From Ashinkailepas kermadecensis (taxonomy: Eukaryota > Arthropoda > Thecostraca > Neolepadidae): a stretch of DNA of 64,000 nt. Position 1 is the stretch's first letter; each line of letters opens with the position of its first letter. This document shows positions 59,612 to 64,000 of the stretch, one piece after another. Under the pieces are notes generated by a model, which made no database searches, was not told the DNA's origin, and worked only from the letters and a program-made list of their open reading frames with translations. The translations under genes and the position numbers were made by a program. The stretch spans positions 49,714-113,713 of the forward strand of contig JAOTOM010002680.1 of assembly GCA_034440615.1 (NCBI GenBank), read 5' to 3'.

Positions 59612-60776
59612 TACTGTGTGTAATCATGGCATGGGACCATCTCCGACGTGGTGCAGACTGTGAGCCGTCATCAGCTGTGTGTAATCATGGCATGGGACCA
59701 TCTCCGACGTGGTGCAGACTGTGAGTCGTCATCAGCTGAGTGTAATCATGGCATGGGACCATCTCCGACGTGGTGCAGACTGTGAGCCGTCATCAGCAGT
59801 GTGTAATCATGGCATGGGACCATCTCCGACGTGGTGCAGACCGTGAGCCGTCATCAGCTGTGTGTAATCATGGCATGGGACCATCTCCGACGTGGTGCAG
59901 ACTGTGAGCCGTCATCAGCAGTGTGTAATCATGGCATGGGACCATCTCCGACGTGGTGCAGACTGTGAGCCGTCATCAGCTGTGTGTAATCATGGCATGG
60001 GACCATCTCCGACGTGGTGCAGACTGTGAGCCGTCATCAGCAGTGTGTAATCATGGCATGGGACCATCTCCGACGTGGTGCAGACTGTGAGTCGTCATCA
60101 GCAGTGTGTAATCATGGCATGGGACCATCTCCGACGTGGTGCAGACCGTGAGCCGTCATCAGCTGTGTGTAATCATGGCATGGGACCATCTCCGACGTGG
60201 TGCAGACTGTGAGCCGTCATCAGCTGTGTGTAATCATGGCATGGGACCATCTCCGACGTGGTGCAGACTGTGAGTCGTCATCAGCTGTGTGTAATCATGG
60301 CATGGGACCATCTCCGACGTGGTGCAGACCGTGAGCCGTCATCAGCTGTGTGTAATCATGGCATGGGACCATCTCCGACGTGGTGCAGACTGTGAGCCGT
60401 CATCAGCTGTGTGTAATCATGGCATGGGACCATCTCCGATGTGGTGCAGACTGTGAGTCGTCATCAGCTGTGTGTAATCATGGCATGGGACCATCTCCGA
60501 CGTGGTGCAGACTGTGAGTCGTCATCAGCAGTGTGTAATCATGGCATGGGACCATCTCCGACGTGGTGCAGACTGTGAGCCGTCATCAGCAGTGTGTAAT
60601 CATGGCATGGGACCATCTCCGACGTGGTGCAGACTGTGAGCCGTCATCAGCAGTGTGTAATCATGGCATGGGACCATCTCCGACGTGGTGCAGACTGTGA
60701 GCCGTCATCAGCAGTGTGTAATCATGGCATGGGACCATCTCCGATGTGGTGCAGACTGTGAGCCGTCATCAGCTGT
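59612..60776. repeat. 61-bp intronic minisatellite, 19 copies
   Basis: Units contain GTGTAATCATGGCATGGGAC and CATCTCCGACGTGGTGCAGA, then GTGAGCCGTCATCAGC. The period is 61 bp (for example 59620 and 59681). Units differ at only a few fixed sites (AGCAG/AGCTG, GAGCC/GAGTC, CTG/CCG), in patterns suggesting block duplication. It occupies about half of the intron. Confidence 0.97.
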
Positions 60777-60844
60777 GTGCTCGGTCGACCCAGTCCAGCA
60801 TGATCCGAGAACCAGCCGTGCGTAGCCGGGCGGTATTGATTCGG

Positions 60845-61225
60845 CCGCCGAGTGGTGTTGGTGTCGGCACTCTGCACCCTGCTGCTGACACACTGACACA
60901 CTCTGCACCCTGCAGCTGACACACTGACACACTCTGCACCCTGCCGCCGGGTGGTGTTGGTGTCGGCACTCTGCACCCTGCTGCTGACACACTGACACAC
61001 TCTGCACCCTGCAGCTGACACACTGACACACTCTGCACCCTGCTGCTGACACACTGACACACTCTCTGCACCCTGCAGCTGACACACTGACACACTCTGC
61101 ACCCTGCAGCTGACACACTGACACACTCTGCACCCTGCCGCCGGGTGGTGCTGGTGTCGGCACTCTGCACCCTGCTGCTGACACACGCGGTCGTAATCAG
61201 TTGACTCCCTGCTGCTGACACATGC
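60845..61225. repeat. 31-bp intronic minisatellite with CTGAC and TGCAG motifs
   Basis: Units are CTCTGCACCCTGCAGCTGAC plus ACACTGACACA (CTGCTG in some units). They are interrupted three times by a CCGCCGGGTGGTGTTGGTGT-type segment, giving a composite higher-order pattern. It ends about 30 bp before the acceptor of the next exon. CTGAC resembles a branch point and TGCAG an acceptor, so the array is full of cryptic 3' splice signals. Confidence 0.93.
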
Positions 61226-61256
61226 GGTCGTAATCGGCGTCCGCGTGTGCTCGCAG

Positions 61257-61358
61257 AGTTCAAGGAGGCGTTCATGCTGCTGGACAGGGATGAGGATGGT
61301 GTCATCAGCGTGAACGAGCTCGGGGTGGTCATGAAATCTCTCGGCCAGCGTCCTTCAG
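61257..61358 (+). CDS. Calmodulin-like EF-hand protein, first EF-hand exon
   Basis: The exon begins after GTGCTCGCAG (61256) and ends at CCTTCAG|GTAACT (61358). It is 102 nt, keeping phase 1. Joined to the previous exon it restores Glu and reads [34 protein letters not shown]. The loop [12 protein letters not shown] (61283-61318) has Asp at 1, 3 and 5, Gly at 6, Ile at 8 and Glu at 12, a canonical calcium-binding EF-hand. It differs from calmodulin by a second Leu in place of Phe before the loop. The intron after RPS breaks EF-hand 1 from EF-hand 2, a position I do not associate with vertebrate calmodulin genes. EF-hands 2-4 are not found in the remaining window. Confidence 0.9.
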
Positions 61359-61603
61359 GTAACTCTGATAACATATCCCCACCCACAGTCCACCGGGTGA
61401 CACGTGTACCCCAATGGTCCTGTGATTCGTATGTCTACAGGTAACTCTGGTGAATTACCCCCGCCCGTAGTCTACCTGGTGACACGTGTGCAGCAATGGT
61501 CCTGTGATTCGTATGTCTACAGGTAACTCCGATGAATTACCTCTGCCCGCAGTCCACCTGGTGACACGTGTACCCCAATGGTCCTGTGACTCGCATGTCT
61601 GCA
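61359..61603 (+). repeat. 82-bp tandem repeat re-creating the 5' splice site
   Basis: The donor GTAACTCTG at 61359 recurs at 61441 (GTAACTCTGG) and 61523 (GTAACTCCGA), exactly 82 bp apart. Each re-created donor is directly preceded by TATGTCTACAG, so AG|GT junctions are formed. A third copy lacks the next donor. Between them lie GTGACACGTGT and CAATGGTCCTGTGA. The exon frame stays open to 61440, so the second donor could be used, but it would change the phase by one. Confidence 0.9.
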
Positions 61604-61658
61604 ATCGACTAGAAAGTGACGATGGATACTAGTTTGAATCTACGCGTCAAGCTTTGGC

Positions 61659-62241
61659 TTAACACGGGCACTGGAGGGGGGGCGAAATCCTCCCACCCCT
61701 CCGGTTTTTCGTACATAACTGCAGATTTTACCAGTCGATATACGGGTTGTTCTGCGTACCTGCTTAAAAATGACCGGCGCGTCGTTTAAAGCAAGAAAAA
61801 TGGAAATCGGCCATACGATTTTCGAGTTAGGGGCCGTTAAATAAAAAAAATTATTCGTAGCGCCCGACCACAAAAACCGGCGCTGATGCGCTTCCCGTAT
61901 ATTCGCAAAAGGGAAGTGTTCTTGGCAACACTAGCGACTTGTTTGATATATATTGATATGCTACATAGTTTTAAGGTCATGTTAGGCCACCGAGGTCAAG
62001 TCAGGTCAAGTTCATGGCAGGTTAATGGAACCAAACTTGGTCAACTGGAATGTTTGTCATAAATGCCCTACTGTTTGTCATTGCGTTTCCATACTTTATT
62101 CATGTACTTCACTCCTTTCTTCGCGAAACCGATTGCTCCGAACTCTGGGGGGGGGGGGGGGGGGGGGGGGGGATGGGGTGGCGCGCGGAATCCCCCCTCC
62201 AGTGCGTGTAATTTTCAGAGGCCCTCCAGGGCGCGTGTTAA
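61659..62241. mobile_element. piggyBac-like MITE with TTAA flanks
   Basis: TTAA at 61659-61662 is followed by CACGGGCACTGGAGGG. TTAA at 62238-62241 is preceded, read on the minus strand, by CACGCGCCCTGGAGGG. This gives 14 of 16 matching terminal bases directly inside TTAA, as expected for piggyBac-type insertion. The ~575-bp interior has no coding capacity. It contains several AGGTCA half sites (61975-62010) and a run of 26 G at 62147-62172. Confidence 0.65.
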
Positions 62242-62389
62242 GAACACGACCACTGCTTTACAATTTAGCATAGCGTCCCCCTTGATCAATATATTTGGTA
62301 ACATACTCAATGCGCAATGAATACTAAATAATATACTCAATACCCATGCTCAATATACATGGCAGCGAGACGCAAGCACCAATACTGCT

Positions 62390-62436
62390 GATACAAGTCT
62401 GATACAAGTCTGATACAAGTCTGATACAAGTCTGCT
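62390..62436. repeat. 11-bp tandem repeat, 4 copies
   Basis: Perfect repetition of CTGATACAAGT. A 16-bp CACTCCGAGAGTGTGA repeat (2-3 copies) lies nearby at 62624-62662. Confidence 0.92.
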
Positions 62437-62662
62437 TTGAAGAACAGGCGCCACAAAGCATACAGCGACCAGAAATGTCTTGGTTGGCCGATCTGAAGTA
62501 CCCTGTTGGAGCCTCTCAATTAGTGGCAAATTGCATGCGGGGAGTGATGCAGCCGTGGTGAGCGCCTTCATTCCGGTGAAGGTGCCTGCATGCAACACCG
62601 ATTCCGTTCCGCAGCAATGGGCACTCCGAGAGTGTGACACTCCGAGAGTGTGACACTCTGAG

Positions 62663-62999
62663 CCGACGGCAACACATGCCTAGCCCTCAAGCAAGTGTGA
62701 AGCAACCATTGTAGTCGACAGGGTGACTGTGACACCAACTGCGTACCTACCCTGGGCCTGTACCAACTTTGGAAAACATTAACGCCTTACATACGAATTG
62801 CAGAGCCACGGACAGGGCGGAGCTAAGGTCAGCTCAAACAACATCGCCCTACAGTCGGTTATCCTCCGACTAGGTCCGTCAGTTAGTGGCATCGAATGGG
62901 CTCCTCTGACTAGTGGATCTGTGATGCAGTTCCCCAGCTATTGGCTCTTATTGACCCACGCAGATAGAATGACCTCTTTTGATTCCGCGCTGGCATTAT
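62663..62999. other. Unique sequence
   Basis: No EF-hand exon or other gene is recognised. Presumably intronic if the calmodulin-like gene continues. Confidence 0.45.
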
Positions 63000-63917
63000 G
63001 AGCCCAAGATCACTGGCTACTGAAACAGAGCTAATTTTACTGGCTGCTGAGACAGAGCCCAAAGTCACTGGCTACTGAGACAGAGCCCAAGGTCACTGAC
63101 TACTGAGACAGTGCCCAAGGCCACTGGCTACTGAGACAGTGCCAAAGGTCACTGGTTGCTGATACAGAGCTAATTTTACTGGCTGCTGAGACCGAGCCCA
63201 AAGTCTCTGGCTACTGAGACAGAGCGCAAGGTCACTGGCTACTGAGACAGAGCCCAAAGTCACTGGTTACTGATGCAAAGCCCAAGTTCACCGGCTACTG
63301 AGACAGAGCCCAAAGTCACTGACTGCTAATACGGAGCCCAAAGTTACTGACTACTGAGACAGAGCCCAAAGTTACTGACTACTGAGACAGAGCCCAAAGT
63401 TACTGACTGCTGAGACAGAGCCCAAAGTTACTGACTGCTGAGACAGAGCCCAAAGTTACTGACTACTGAGACAAAGCCCAAAGTTACTGACTACTGATAC
63501 GGAGCCCAAAGTTACTGACTACTGAGACAGAGGCCAAAGTTACTGACTACTGAGACAGAGCCCAAAGTTACTGACTGCTGAGACAGAGCCCAGAGTTACT
63601 GACTACTGAGACAGAGCCAAAAGTTACTGACTACTGATACGCAGCCCAAAGTTACTGACTACTGAGACAGAGTCCAAAGTTACCGACTGAGCCCAAAGTC
63701 TCTGGCTACTGAGACAGAGCCCAAAGTCACTGGTTACTGATGCCAAGCCCAAGTTCACCGGCTACTGAGACAGAGCCCAAAGTCACTGACTGCTGATACG
63801 GAGCCCAAAGTTACTGACTACTGAGACAGAGCCCAAAGTTACCGACTACTAATACGGAGCCCAAAGTTACTGACTACTGAGACAGAGCCCAAAGTTACTG
63901 ACTACGGAGACAGAGTC
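63000..63917. repeat. 28-bp minisatellite, about 31 copies
   Basis: Units contain AGTTACTGACTACTGAGACA and GAGCCCAA with a 28-bp period. Variants (GGCTACTGAG, GATACGGAGC) occur in blocks: a segment with CCCAAGTTCACCGGCTACTG appears near 63280 and again near 63746, showing block duplication of several hundred bp. Confidence 0.95.
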
Positions 63918-64000
63918 CATCGATGGGTGCCCATCAGCCAGCTGCGGCGTCGGAAACACCTGATGCCGGTCACTGAAACGCACCGCGGCTGACGACGAGA

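Noticed and set aside
59612..60776. CRISPR-like regular repeat
   Set aside because: Whole 61-bp units are near-identical with no unique spacers, and the context is a eukaryotic intron.

Overview
The window looks like non-coding DNA from a metazoan nuclear genome, probably an invertebrate. There is no operon structure, RNA gene or bacterial-type gene density. It is dominated by tandem repeats (about 30 arrays with units of 2-82 bp) and by decayed retroelements: CR1-type LINEs with an octamer 3' tail, other LINEs with an apurinic-type endonuclease (EN), an I-group LINE with RNase H, an L1/Tx1-like LINE, and Penelope-like elements (PLEs) with GIY-YIG domains. A few short DNA transposons are also present. 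The species cannot be fixed from sequence alone. The repeat content would fit an arthropod or a cephalochordate.

The only convincing host gene is a fragment of a calmodulin-like EF-hand gene on the + strand at the right end. Two exons (58845-59034 and 61257-61358) join in phase across a GAG codon and encode a Lys/Gly-rich leader, then the LTEELVA-EFKEAF helix and a canonical first EF-hand loop. The splice sites of this fragment are embedded in tandem repeats. Acceptor-bearing units of about 54-63 bp precede the first exon, the 2.2-kb intron is mostly two minisatellites, and the donor of the second exon is re-created twice in an 82-bp array. The remaining EF hands are outside the window.

Layout: 1-2.7 kb is unique sequence plus one copy of a roughly 1-kb dispersed repeat (second copy near 43.8-44.9 kb). 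2.7-14.7 kb is an almost continuous chain of minisatellites, including a 2.1-kb heptamer array with higher-order structure. 14.7-25 kb holds two PLE remnants, a CR1 3' end, a LINE 3' fragment and about 5 kb of unique sequence. 25.6-41.1 kb has a 28-bp array, the most complete LINE (28.1-31.4 kb, minus strand), a 3.2-kb purine-rich decayed repeat, a LINE-derived 30-bp array, a second CR1 3' end and three further arrays. 41.4-50 kb has a hAT-like MITE with an intact 8-bp target duplication, the second copy of the dispersed repeat, a nearly full-domain but broken PLE, a LINE endonuclease remnant beside a 27-bp array, and a 200-bp foldback element. 50-57.3 kb has microsatellites, an I-group LINE whose zinc-knuckle codons have been amplified into a minisatellite, and an L1/Tx1-like LINE remnant. 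58.7-64 kb is the calmodulin-like gene region, a piggyBac-like MITE and a final 28-bp array.

The most interesting pattern is that at least two minisatellites (52.92-53.20 kb and 35.64-35.86 kb) are amplified from identifiable LINE coding segments, so the birth of these arrays can be traced. Nearly all long open frames in the window come from repeats whose unit lacks stop codons; they are not treated as genes.
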